The position numbers and the translations under genes were made by a program. Shown here one piece after another: positions 9,652 to 16,982 of a stretch of DNA of 33,898 nucleotides (the first letter of the stretch is position 1; each line of letters starts with the position of its first letter). Below the pieces are notes generated by a model. That model was not told the origin of the DNA and did not search any database. It saw nothing but the letters and a program-made list of their open reading frames with translations. The DNA lies in assembly GCF_900142535.1 (NCBI RefSeq), contig NZ_FRBE01000027.1, forward strand, positions 1-33,898, given 5' to 3'. Source of the stretch: Fibrobacter sp. UWEL (GTDB lineage Bacteria; Fibrobacterota; Fibrobacteria; Fibrobacterales; Fibrobacteraceae).

Positions 9652-9679
9652 GCTGATGCTGAGATTTCTCAGCATGACA
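9652..9679 (-). repeat. Interspersed palindromic repeat, copy near clpB/GH74
   Basis: On the minus strand it reads TGTCATGCTGAG, short loop, CTCAGCATC. It lies 6 nt past the stop of the GH74 gene and next to the clpB terminator. It matches copies at 13711 and 14568 in its TGTCAT/TGTCGC start and in the CTGA...TCAG stem. Confidence 0.7.
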
Positions 9680-9685
9680 TAGGGC

Positions 9686-12298
9686 TTACTTCACCATAAT
9701 GCTCTGAGTAGAAAGCTTTGCACCGCTTGCTGTAACCAGACGTACGATGTATCTGCCAACAGGAAGCTTGTTCAGGGAAACGCTTGCGTTTCCGCTTACG
9801 TTCTGGGTCATTGCTAGCTTACCGTTTGCGGAGTAAAGCATAACCTTGCTTTCGCTCGGGACGGAAATCAGCAAGTTACGTCCCTGTTGGAACATGCTTG
9901 CGGATCGGCTGACGTTAGCGACCTTCAAGCCCAACTTGATGAATTCAGTTCCTTCCGGGGCACCGACGATCAAGCCGCGACCAACGGTACTCATGTATAC
10001 GACGCCGAAGTTGTTCATGTCGCCCTGGACGAACTTGCCGTTACCCGGACCACCGAACTGATGCTTGTCGTCGTTAATACGTTCAAAGGTCTTGCACTTG
10101 TCGGTACTGCGGTACATGCCGATGGTGGAATACTTGTATTCCTTGCCACCCCATTCCTTTTCGCCAACGTATTCCTGGGTGCCGCCCCAGATATAGATGG
10201 TTTCGTAGTCGGCACCAGGAGCTGCCTTACCGATACCTACGGCTACGGCGGTGCCGACGGTTTCGCAATCAGTCCAGGTCATGCCGCCATCTTCTGTATA
10301 AGACAGACCGTAATGAGAATAACCATCGGAGTTCCAAATCTGATTCTGGTCGCGGGCAACCCAGATGTGTCCTTCCTTGCCAGGAACAGTACGAATCGGA
10401 TTACCTTCACCGTTGTAGTTCTCGTTCGTATTGAGCGTGGAAATCTTGCTAAAGGTCTTGCCTGCGTCCTTGGAAACGATGACCTGTCCCTGGGAGCCAA
10501 TCATGTAGAATACATCCGGATTGACAGGGTCGGGTGTCACGCGGCCCACACCGTCGGCGGACTTCACTTCGGACCAGCTGGCGCCATTGTCATCGGAACG
10601 ATAGTATGTATTGCCGTTCTCGGGGCGGTGCAAAATCACCGTGCCGTCTGCGTTAAGAGCAATTTGTCCCTTCACCTTCTGTTCCATGGAACTCAAGGTG
10701 TCCTGAACCAGTTCTGTCCAGGTGTCGCCCATATCGTCGGAACGGTAGATCTTCTTGTAGTTCTTGGATTCGTAGGTATAATACTTGGTGATCACACCCG
10801 TACGAATCAAGGAGCCTGTCAGGGGAGCGTAGCCCATGCTTTCGGTAGATCCCACAATAGGCGTGTGGCGTTTTACGGGCGCGTTAATGTCGGTATAGAC
10901 GCCGCCATCGTAGTCACCGATGGCTGTAACCAGGGGGCCTTCCGGAATGCTGACGATATCCAGGGGCACGGTTTCTTCAACGCCCTTGGACTGGAACTTC
11001 CAAAGGGGAACCTTGGCGGTAATGTCGTCAGTCTGGAAAATGCCGTTACCGCTGGTGACCCATACCTTCTTGTTGTCGAAGGGGTCGAATTCCAGGGAAC
11101 CTGCCCAGTGAATGGCGTTGCCCGGAATCCAGTCGGTGCCGTTGGCGTCAATGTTGGGAACGTCGCCATAGTGCTGGCCGTGAATCCAGTTCTTGCCGCC
11201 GTCGGTAGTGACATAGATGCGGTCGCCGTAATTGTCCTTTTCGTCGATGGTGACGTGACGTCCGGTGTACTTCCCTAGGGTAGAGACTACAATGTGGTTC
11301 TTGTCCTTGGGATCGATGGCGATGCCGCCGTAGGAACTTTCGTTCTTTTCGTGAGCGATGGTGCCATCTTCCTTCTCGTTATCGTCGTAAGGAGTAATGT
11401 CTGTCCAGGTGCCGCTTGCGATGTTGTACTTCATGACGGCGCCACTATTGATGGTATGAGGACCCGGGCCATCTGCATAAGTGATGTACATATCGCCATC
11501 CACAATCTTTGCGCGATGGGGCATATACTTGCTGGGACCGCCTTCAATGACCTTCCAAGTCTTACCGCCGTCCTTACTGACCTGCAGGTTGTCCTTGGTG
11601 TCGGAAATACCGATATAGATGGTGGCGGTGCTTCCGTCGGCAAGCTTACCTTGAGATTCATCGAACATAACGAAGGCGATGCCGTTCACTCCATTAAGAG
11701 ATGTGCCCGAGGCGCTGGAGGTGGCGACCTTGTAAAGGCTGTTCCAGGTCTTACCGTAGTCTTCACTCTTGAAGACACCGGCAGTACGGCTACCGCAAAG
11801 AATGATGTTGCTCTTGTTGGGGTCCACAGCCAGCTTTTCGCCAGTCTGACGGCCCATGCCGTTACCGTGGGCAAGGATGCCTTCGCCTTCCTTGTTACCT
11901 ACGTAAGTGGTATCCCAGGTACTACCGTAGTCTTTGGAAATGAGAACTGCGGTGCGCCCCCAGCTAAAATATCCCGTGCCAGCCAGAACGTAAATGCGAG
12001 CAGGGTCGTTTGGGTCCAGAGCGAAAGCTTCGGTTCCATAAAGTCCCTTGTCATTTTCGCTGATGAAGTCCATAAGGGGAACCCATACGGACTTGGTTAC
12101 GTCCCAGCGGTAAATGCCGCCCACGTCGGTACGGGCGTAAATCAAGTCTTTCTGATAGGGGCTGGGGAGAATGGCGCTCATGAAGCCGCCACCGTCAAAG
12201 CGAACATTGCCCCAATCGTATGCTTCTGCATTGGACTGGGTCACGCCTGTGGCGATCACAGCTGCCATAATCCCAATGGTCTTAATCTTTCCAAACAT
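9686..12298 (-). CDS. Secreted GH74 xyloglucanase with sorting-like tail
   Basis: GH74 enzymes hydrolyse the glucan backbone of xyloglucan. The 870-aa product starts with a signal peptide (MFGKIKTIGIMAAVIATG... cut after NAEA). Two seven-bladed beta-propellers follow, with repeated BNR-like blades (SKDYGSTW, SEDYGKTW, SKDGGKTW, SDDMGDTW, SDDNGASW). The opening YDWGNVRFDGGGF and D58 in YARTDVGGIYRWD match the family's first catalytic Asp. TAIGDYDGGVYTD (D462) matches the second catalytic region. The C-terminal part (about 795-870: VMLYSANGKLAMTQ, LPVGRYIVRL, QSIMVK) is a beta-sandwich tail like type IX secretion sorting domains. The start at 12298 is preferred because AGGA precedes it and it opens the signal peptide; a longer frame begins at 12352. 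No carbohydrate-binding module is evident. Endo versus exo mode cannot be decided. Confidence 0.93.
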   Translation of the reverse strand: MFGKIKTIGIMAAVIATGVTQSNAEAYDWGNVRFDGGGFMSAILPSPYQKDLIYARTDVGGIYRWDVTKSVWVPLMDFISENDKGLYGTEAFALDPNDPARIYVLAGTGYFSWGRTAVLISKDYGSTWDTTYVGNKEGEGILAHGNGMGRQTGEKLAVDPNKSNIILCGSRTAGVFKSEDYGKTWNSLYKVATSSASGTSLNGVNGIAFVMFDESQGKLADGSTATIYIGISDTKDNLQVSKDGGKTWKVIEGGPSKYMPHRAKIVDGDMYITYADGPGPHTINSGAVMKYNIASGTWTDITPYDDNEKEDGTIAHEKNESSYGGIAIDPKDKNHIVVSTLGKYTGRHVTIDEKDNYGDRIYVTTDGGKNWIHGQHYGDVPNIDANGTDWIPGNAIHWAGSLEFDPFDNKKVWVTSGNGIFQTDDITAKVPLWKFQSKGVEETVPLDIVSIPEGPLVTAIGDYDGGVYTDINAPVKRHTPIVGSTESMGYAPLTGSLIRTGVITKYYTYESKNYKKIYRSDDMGDTWTELVQDTLSSMEQKVKGQIALNADGTVILHRPENGNTYYRSDDNGASWSEVKSADGVGRVTPDPVNPDVFYMIGSQGQVIVSKDAGKTFSKISTLNTNENYNGEGNPIRTVPGKEGHIWVARDQNQIWNSDGYSHYGLSYTEDGGMTWTDCETVGTAVAVGIGKAAPGADYETIYIWGGTQEYVGEKEWGGKEYKYSTIGMYRSTDKCKTFERINDDKHQFGGPGNGKFVQGDMNNFGVVYMSTVGRGLIVGAPEGTEFIKLGLKVANVSRSASMFQQGRNLLISVPSESKVMLYSANGKLAMTQNVSGNASVSLNKLPVGRYIVRLVTASGAKLSTQSIMVK

Positions 12299-12353
12299 CG
12301 TATTCCTCACGTTAAACCAAATGATTATAATAATCCAAGCTATAAAGTACATC

Positions 12354-12390
12354 TAAAAAAAGAAAAAGGATAACCTGACCGGTTATCCTT
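12354..12390 (-). terminator. Terminator of the histidine-phosphatase lipoprotein gene
   Basis: AAGGATAACC pairs perfectly with GGTTATCCTT around a 5-nt loop; on the minus strand it is followed by a T-rich run. It lies between the lipoprotein stop and the GH74 start, so the two are separate units. Confidence 0.85.
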
Positions 12391-12441
12391 CTATAAAACG
12401 TTTATGATTTCTCAACGAATGTTAAGAAAAGTTGATGAAAA

Positions 12442-13572
12442 TTACCTGCCGTAGCCTTGTTCCATGCCCTTGATGGGGGCGTAGCGGATTTCGTTCTTGT
12501 CGTTGATGATGATGGCAAGACCGGACAGGAAGCCGACCCAGCGCCATTCCTTCAGTTCGTAATCGCGGAAAATCAGGTTAATCGCCTTGTTTGTTGCCCA
12601 GCTGGTAAGGGGCATGAGGAACTGGTCGTGAGAGCCCATCAAGGTATACTTGGGCATTACGCTGTAGTCTTTTACCAAGTAGTTGTTGATGACTTCGGTG
12701 CAACGTTCCTCGAGATTGTAGTAGACGTCTTCGTACATGCCCTCGTAAATCCACTTGGAGTACATTTCGTTCACGTTGTTGATGGAGTCACGGACCTTGT
12801 AAGTTTCGCGAAGTTCCTTATCCTTCAGGAACCAGCCGTCAGTGATTTGAGTGATGGTGTCGGTGGGGAAGTCTGTGGGAACCACAAATCCGTCTTCCAG
12901 GTCGGTAACCACGGTAAAGGCGGCTAGAGAATCTGCGAATCCGGCGGGGGCCTGATACTGACCGCGTCCGATGGCCATGTAGTAAACCGTCTGGAAAGTT
13001 CTCAGGAACCCGGAGTTCACGAACTTGAATTCACCGGGACCCGCCAGTTTCTGACCTGCAGCGATAGCGGCTTCAACGCCATCAATGGTGAGGGGAGATT
13101 CCTTGCCGGTTTGTGCGTCACGTTCGGCGTGGCGGACGATGAAAATCACCTTTTCGTTGCACTGGATATTCTTGTAGACGTCGCCAATGTCGTTCCAGGT
13201 GTCCTGGGGGAATGCTACCGGAGTGGGCGTTTCACCAGCGGCACAGCCTGTTTCTGCGGGAGTGTTGCCTGCGCTGGAATTTTCCTGTGAGGCGGAACTT
13301 GCTGGAATTTGGGAATTGGAGGATGTCGCTGCGGCGCAATGTTGGGCCTGACCCATTGCGCAAAGCTGTTCGGCGCTGTAGCACTCTGTGGTCAGGGCTT
13401 CACAGGTGGTTCCGCTGGGGTTTCCTGCAACGCTGGAACTAGAGACTGTGGGGACCGGGGCTGACGGTGTGGTGCTTCCGGAATTATCTCCGCAGGCGGT
13501 AAGATTCAATGCGGCGGCAGTTGCGAGCGCAGCCAACAGAATAGGGGCTTTCGAAAACAGCTTGTTCTTCAT
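12442..13572 (-). CDS. Histidine-phosphatase-superfamily lipoprotein
   Basis: The 376-aa protein begins with a lipoprotein signal (LNLTAC, lipid-modified C27), so it should be anchored in a membrane. A low-complexity Ser/Thr/Ala/Cys linker spans about 28-120. The catalytic domain has the branch-1/2 histidine-phosphatase signature: IVRHAERD (R147, H148, the phosphorylated histidine), R191 in LRTFQT, and H315 in GSHDQF. A phytase, acid-phosphatase or other phosphomonoesterase role is possible, but the substrate cannot be read from the sequence. The ATG at 13572 is supported by AGGA 6 nt upstream. Six cysteines in the linker and early domain suggest disulphides outside the cytoplasm. It is a single-gene unit. 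Confidence 0.82.
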   Translation of the reverse strand: MKNKLFSKAPILLAALATAAALNLTACGDNSGSTTPSAPVPTVSSSSVAGNPSGTTCEALTTECYSAEQLCAMGQAQHCAAATSSNSQIPASSASQENSSAGNTPAETGCAAGETPTPVAFPQDTWNDIGDVYKNIQCNEKVIFIVRHAERDAQTGKESPLTIDGVEAAIAAGQKLAGPGEFKFVNSGFLRTFQTVYYMAIGRGQYQAPAGFADSLAAFTVVTDLEDGFVVPTDFPTDTITQITDGWFLKDKELRETYKVRDSINNVNEMYSKWIYEGMYEDVYYNLEERCTEVINNYLVKDYSVMPKYTLMGSHDQFLMPLTSWATNKAINLIFRDYELKEWRWVGFLSGLAIIINDKNEIRYAPIKGMEQGYGR

Positions 13573-13669
13573 GGAAATCCTCAAAATGATCTATAGGTAA
13601 TATAGATTATTGCTCCGAAAAAACTTGTAAATAAATATTGTAGATGAACCCCGCAGGAATAATAGGCCA

Positions 13670-13709
13670 GTAAAAAAAAGACAAGCCTCGGAATGCGAGG
13701 CTTGTCTTT
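13670..13709 (-). terminator. Terminator of the hisC-hisN unit
   Basis: A perfect 14-bp stem (AAAGACAAGCCTCG with CGAGGCTTGTCTTT, loop GAATG) is followed by T-residues on the minus strand. Its core (AGCCTCGG) resembles the clpB terminator, and it also sits beside a palindromic repeat. Confidence 0.9.
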
Positions 13710-13710
13710 A

Positions 13711-13739
13711 CGCTGATGCTGACTTTCGTCAGCGCGACA
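13711..13739 (-). repeat. Interspersed palindromic repeat, copy after hisN
   Basis: On the minus strand ATGTCGCGCTGAC, short loop, GTCAGCATCAGCG. It sits 8 nt past the hisN stop and directly before the terminator, the same arrangement as the copy at 9652-9679. Confidence 0.7.
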
Positions 13740-13747
13740 TTTAAGGA

Positions 13748-14560
13748 TTACTTCTTGAAGTAGTTGGCGACTTCGTCGTGAACAAGACCGTTGGAGGCGA
13801 AGCTGGTGTAGCCTTCGTAAATGGGGGCTACGGGCTTGCCGTTGGCGTCGAACAAATCCGTCTTTCCATCGAGGGTTGTGAACTTGCCACCGGCTTCCTT
13901 GAATAGCAGGGGATAAGGTGCAATATCCCAGAGGGAGACCACGGGGTCGATCATCAGTTCGGCGCGGCCGGCGGCTACCAGGTAGTAGCCGTAGCAATCG
14001 CCCCAACCGCGATGGAGACGTGCGGCACGACGTACGGCTGCGTACTGCTCGCCATAGCCTGCTGTTTCCATAGTGTTGACGGTGCCGCTCAAAACCAGAG
14101 AGTCGGCCAGGGTGCTGACCTTGGAACAACTTACGCTGCGTCCGTCCAGGAATGCGCCGCCGTCCTTCATTGCCCAAACAGCGGTGTTCATGGCGGGAAT
14201 GCGGATGAGGCTTGCAATCGCTTCGCCGCGCTTGTACAAAGCAATCAAAGTCCCGAACAGCGGAACGCCGTGGATGAATGCCTTGGTGCCGTCGATGGGG
14301 TCGATGACCCACTGGTATTCTGCATCGGGGCTTTCAATTCCCATTTCTTCGCCAATGACGCCAAAGCCTGGAGTTTCCTTTGCCCAGAATTCGCGGCAAA
14401 GTTCTTCAGTGCTCTTGTCGGCGATGGTCACGGGAGTCTTGTCGGCCTTCCATTCCACGCCAACGTCATTCTGGAAATACTTCAGAATGTTACCCTGAGC
14501 CAGTTCGGCTGCCTTAAGGGCGATTTTCAATAAATCAAGATTTTCTTTTGTAGCTGCCAT
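13748..14560 (-). CDS. hisN: Histidinol-phosphatase, inositol-monophosphatase family
   Basis: A 270-aa member of the Mg-dependent inositol-monophosphatase fold. It shows the metal-binding set EE (71-72), DPIDGTKAF (D87, D90) and the C-terminal LWDIAP motif. GDCYGYYLVAAGRAELMIDP is characteristic of the HisN branch, which dephosphorylates L-histidinol phosphate. The gene lies 51 nt downstream of hisC on the same strand, which supports a role in the penultimate steps of histidine synthesis. Its ribosome binding site (AAGGA, 9 nt from ATG) is part of the interspersed repeat between the two genes. Inositol monophosphatase or 3'-phosphoadenosine phosphatase activity is the alternative, less likely given the neighbour. 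Confidence 0.88.
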   Translation of the reverse strand: MAATKENLDLLKIALKAAELAQGNILKYFQNDVGVEWKADKTPVTIADKSTEELCREFWAKETPGFGVIGEEMGIESPDAEYQWVIDPIDGTKAFIHGVPLFGTLIALYKRGEAIASLIRIPAMNTAVWAMKDGGAFLDGRSVSCSKVSTLADSLVLSGTVNTMETAGYGEQYAAVRRAARLHRGWGDCYGYYLVAAGRAELMIDPVVSLWDIAPYPLLFKEAGGKFTTLDGKTDLFDANGKPVAPIYEGYTSFASNGLVHDEVANYFKK

Positions 14561-14567
14561 GATTCTA

Positions 14568-14605
14568 GATCCTTCGACTTCGCTGCGCTCCGCTCAGGAT
14601 GACAC
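14568..14605 (-). repeat. Interspersed palindromic repeat carrying the hisN ribosome binding site
   Basis: On the minus strand it starts GTGTCATCCTGAGCGG, continues through GC-rich AGCG units and ends CGAAGGATC. ATCCT and AGGAT arms close the stem. It fills almost the whole 51-nt hisC-hisN gap, and its last arm gives the AAGGA used by hisN. This type (TGTCATCCTGAGC...GAAGGATC) is seen in many unrelated bacterial genomes. Confidence 0.75.
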
Positions 14606-14611
14606 AGGGGG

Positions 14612-15700
14612 TTATCCTTTAACCCACTTTTCGACCAAGTCCATAAGGAACTTGTTTTCTTCAGGCTTGCCTAGGGTAATGCGGACGTGTTCCGGCAAAC
14701 CGAAGCTGGTGAGGCCGCGGATAATCATGCCGTTTTCTTCCAGGAACTGCACCATTTCCTTGGCCTTAGGGCCGATGTGCACGCAGATGAAGTTGCCCTG
14801 AGTGGGGAGAACCTTGAAACCGAAACCTTCGAAGAAGGGCTTAAGCACCTTGATGCCTTCTGCGTTCAGTTCCTGGGTGCGCTTTACGTGATCCTTGTCG
14901 CTAAGTGCTGCAATAGCTGCTGCCTGAGCTGCCAGGTTGATGTCGAAAGGCGGCTTGATCTTCCACATGGCCTTGATGACCTGTTCGCTAGAAACTGCGT
15001 AGCCCAAGCGGATGCCTGCCAGACCGTAAATCTTACTGAAGGTGCGGTTGATGAGCAGGTTGGGATACTTTTCCAGCATGTCGAACATGCGGGGATAATC
15101 TTCGGCGGTGGCAAATTCTGAGTAGGCTTCGTCCAGGAACACCATCACGTTACTGGGAACCTTGTCCAGGAATTCCTTCAGTTCTGCGCCTGTGTAGTAA
15201 ACGCCTGTGGGGTTGTTGGGGCTGCAGATAAAGGCCACGCGGGTCTTTTCGTTAATGGCTGCGGCCAACTTGTTCAGGTCGGTCTTCTGGTCGCCTTCAC
15301 CAACGCCAATAAATTCGGCGCCGTTGGAGAGGGTTGTGAACTTGTAAACGCTAAAGGTGGGGGTGATGCCCACGCAGTTGTCGCCCTGGCGGATAAAAGC
15401 CTTACCCACCATGTCGATAATTTCGTCGGAACCGTTACCCAGAACCAGCTGGCTGGTCTTAACGCCATAAAAATCAGCCAAGGCGTTGATCAAGGTCGGA
15501 GCGTCACCACGGGGATACAGATGCAGGGTATCCACGATCTTCAGGTAGGCTTCCTTGGCCTTGGGAGAAGGACCCAGCGGATTTTCGTTGCTGGCCAATT
15601 TCACGACATCAGTCAAACCATACTTTGCACGAATTTCGTCCATGGACTTGCCAGGGACGTAGTCAGACAGCTTGGATAATTCCGGACGCGGTTCGATCAT
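14612..15700 (-). CDS. hisC: Histidinol-phosphate aminotransferase
   Basis: HisC is a PLP-dependent fold-I aminotransferase that converts imidazole-acetol phosphate to histidinol phosphate in the cytoplasm. The 362-aa product shows LASNENPLGPS near residue 35, the PLP-phosphate region GNGSDEIID, SPNNPTG, the Asp/Tyr pair in FLDEAYSEF, and the Schiff-base lysine K223 in TFSKIYGLAGIRLGYA. The closing FGLPEHVRITLG carries the substrate-carboxylate arginine. The start at 15700 has AAGAGG upstream and a TAAATTTG promoter box 25 nt away. It is followed by hisN in a two-gene unit. Related aromatic aminotransferases share the fold, but the hisN linkage favours HisC. Confidence 0.95.
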   Translation of the reverse strand: MIEPRPELSKLSDYVPGKSMDEIRAKYGLTDVVKLASNENPLGPSPKAKEAYLKIVDTLHLYPRGDAPTLINALADFYGVKTSQLVLGNGSDEIIDMVGKAFIRQGDNCVGITPTFSVYKFTTLSNGAEFIGVGEGDQKTDLNKLAAAINEKTRVAFICSPNNPTGVYYTGAELKEFLDKVPSNVMVFLDEAYSEFATAEDYPRMFDMLEKYPNLLINRTFSKIYGLAGIRLGYAVSSEQVIKAMWKIKPPFDINLAAQAAAIAALSDKDHVKRTQELNAEGIKVLKPFFEGFGFKVLPTQGNFICVHIGPKAKEMVQFLEENGMIIRGLTSFGLPEHVRITLGKPEENKFLMDLVEKWVKG

Positions 15701-15725
15701 TTTAAACCTCTTTTTCTTAACGGCG

Positions 15726-15733
15726 CAAATTTA
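15726..15733 (-). promoter_or_regulatory. TAnnTTTG promoter box of hisC-hisN
   Basis: TAAATTTG on the minus strand, 25 nt before the hisC ATG. It is two nt from the oppositely directed box at 15736. Confidence 0.55.
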
Positions 15734-15735
15734 GT

Positions 15736-15743
15736 TATTTTTG
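15736..15743 (+). promoter_or_regulatory. TAnnTTTG promoter box of the 15748 gene
   Basis: TATTTTTG on the plus strand, ending 4 nt before the ATG; no Shine-Dalgarno fits between, so the message is probably leaderless. Confidence 0.45.
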
Positions 15744-15747
15744 TGGC

Positions 15748-16455
15748 ATGAAGTTTTCCCGAATATTGACTTTGGCTATTCTGAGCCTTCTTTCCGTTAA
15801 TGCTTTTGCCCTGGACCGCATTTGGGATATGCGTTACACCTATGGCCCGGACTCTAAACCCTCCCCGAAGTTTGCTGCAGGCTTGGGACTGCGCACGGAC
15901 TTTAGCGATAATATTGTTATTCCGGTCAACCTGATGGGAACGCTAGCAAAGGAATGGGACATGGGCGTGAAGGTTGACGTGTACGCCTATAACAAGTTGG
16001 AAAACGTTGTGGCCTCTGTGGACTTTGGTGGCCGCTACCGTTACAAACCCGGTTCCTACATCGAACTGGATGGTTACTTTGGTCTAAATCGTAATGACAA
16101 GAGCGCCTTGGTCTTTACCTACGGCATGGAACACTACATTGCAAAGAATTTCTCCAACGCCTATGAATTCCGTAGCGGTTTTTTGGATGGTGCTACCGGT
16201 GAAGATGGTATCGCGAAGCTTGTGGTGGGAATGACTCCTACGCTTCATTTTGGACGTTCTGTGGTCTGCATGATTGAAATTACCTCCTCGGGTAGTATCG
16301 GAAACGTGAGGGAAGACTTCATGCTGGACATTATCCCTAAGCTGGAAGTATCCGTTGGGGGTGCCCGAGTTCGCCTGGACTTTGATATTGGAATCCTCCA
16401 GGAAAACAACAATAACCAGAAAGGTGTGGGCCTGTACGTCCTGATGGGACTATAA
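15748..16455 (+). CDS. Putative outer-membrane protein (hypothetical)
   Basis: A 235-aa protein with a signal peptide (MKFSRILTLAILSLLSVNAFA, cleavage before LDR). About ten amphipathic beta-strands follow (for example VASVDFGGRYRYKPGSYIELDGYFGLN), consistent with a small beta-barrel in the outer membrane. I recognise no named family. It diverges from hisC with back-to-back promoter boxes and ends at a strong terminator, so it is monocistronic. The ATG at 15748 opens the signal peptide and there is no upstream in-frame alternative with a better site. Confidence 0.72.
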   Translation: MKFSRILTLAILSLLSVNAFALDRIWDMRYTYGPDSKPSPKFAAGLGLRTDFSDNIVIPVNLMGTLAKEWDMGVKVDVYAYNKLENVVASVDFGGRYRYKPGSYIELDGYFGLNRNDKSALVFTYGMEHYIAKNFSNAYEFRSGFLDGATGEDGIAKLVVGMTPTLHFGRSVVCMIEITSSGSIGNVREDFMLDIIPKLEVSVGGARVRLDFDIGILQENNNNQKGVGLYVLMGL

Positions 16456-16493
16456 ATCGGGTCAAAAACAGCTAGAATTTGAACGAAAAATGG

Positions 16494-16522
16494 AAAAAGG
16501 CCCCTTTTCGGGGGCTTTTTTT
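16494..16522 (+). terminator. Terminator of the 15748 gene
   Basis: AAAAAGGCCCC pairs with GGGGCTTTTT (one G-U) around TTTTCG and ends in a T-run. Confidence 0.85.
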
Positions 16523-16544
16523 GTCATAAAGTGTAATTCTTATT

Positions 16545-16686
16545 CTTAATTATCCTATATTAACGGCCAACGTCATTTCACCTTGGTATTCCCGACCAGT
16601 TAATTCCACTGGGAGTGAATGTAGAATACTCGGGTGCAAACGTGTAACACAGTAAAACAAACAAACCAAAAGGAACAGGTAGTAAA
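16545..16686 (+). promoter_or_regulatory. Leader of rpsO with candidate autoregulatory structure
   Basis: A CCTATATTAA -10-like element near 16552 would give a leader of about 120 nt. It holds a perfect hairpin CCAGT-TAATTCC-ACTGG (16596-16612) followed by GGGAGTGAATG, and further complementary pieces (TATTC with GAATA, CCCGA with TCGGG) that could form a pseudoknot or alternative fold. rpsO leaders in several phyla bind S15 for feedback control; this one has suitable length and structure, but the mechanism is inferred. Confidence 0.4.
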
Positions 16687-16959
16687 ATGGCTACTATTAC
16701 TAAAGAAAAGGCTGCAGAAATCACCGCTAAGTTCGGCGCAAACGAAAAGGACACCGGTAACGTCCGCGTTCAGATCGCTCTCCTGACCGAAAAGATCAAG
16801 AACCTCACCGAACATGCAAAGGAACACAAGAAGGACCACCACTCTCTCCGTGGTCTGGCTATGATGGTTGCAAAGCGCAAGAACCTCCTGAAGTACTACG
16901 GCGAAAAGGATATTATCGCTCAGCGTGCTCTCATCAAGGAACTTGGTCTGCGCGGCTAA
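16687..16959 (+). CDS. rpsO: 30S ribosomal protein S15
   Basis: S15 binds the central domain of 16S rRNA early in 30S assembly. The 90-aa length is standard. The typical stretches are present: VRVQIALLTEKIKNLTEHAKEHKKDHHSLRGL and KRKNLLKYYGEKD. The ATG is preceded by AGGAACAGG. It is followed after 23 nt by pnp, the conserved rpsO-pnp order. Confidence 0.98.
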   Translation: MATITKEKAAEITAKFGANEKDTGNVRVQIALLTEKIKNLTEHAKEHKKDHHSLRGLAMMVAKRKNLLKYYGEKDIIAQRALIKELGLRG

Positions 16960-16982
16960 TTTCTGTGGACTGGAGATAATCT

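Noticed and set aside
13581-14312. A 243-codon Arg/His-rich frame overlapping hisN
   Set aside because: It is a frame-shifted shadow of hisN on the same strand, runs through the repeat and terminator and resembles nothing.
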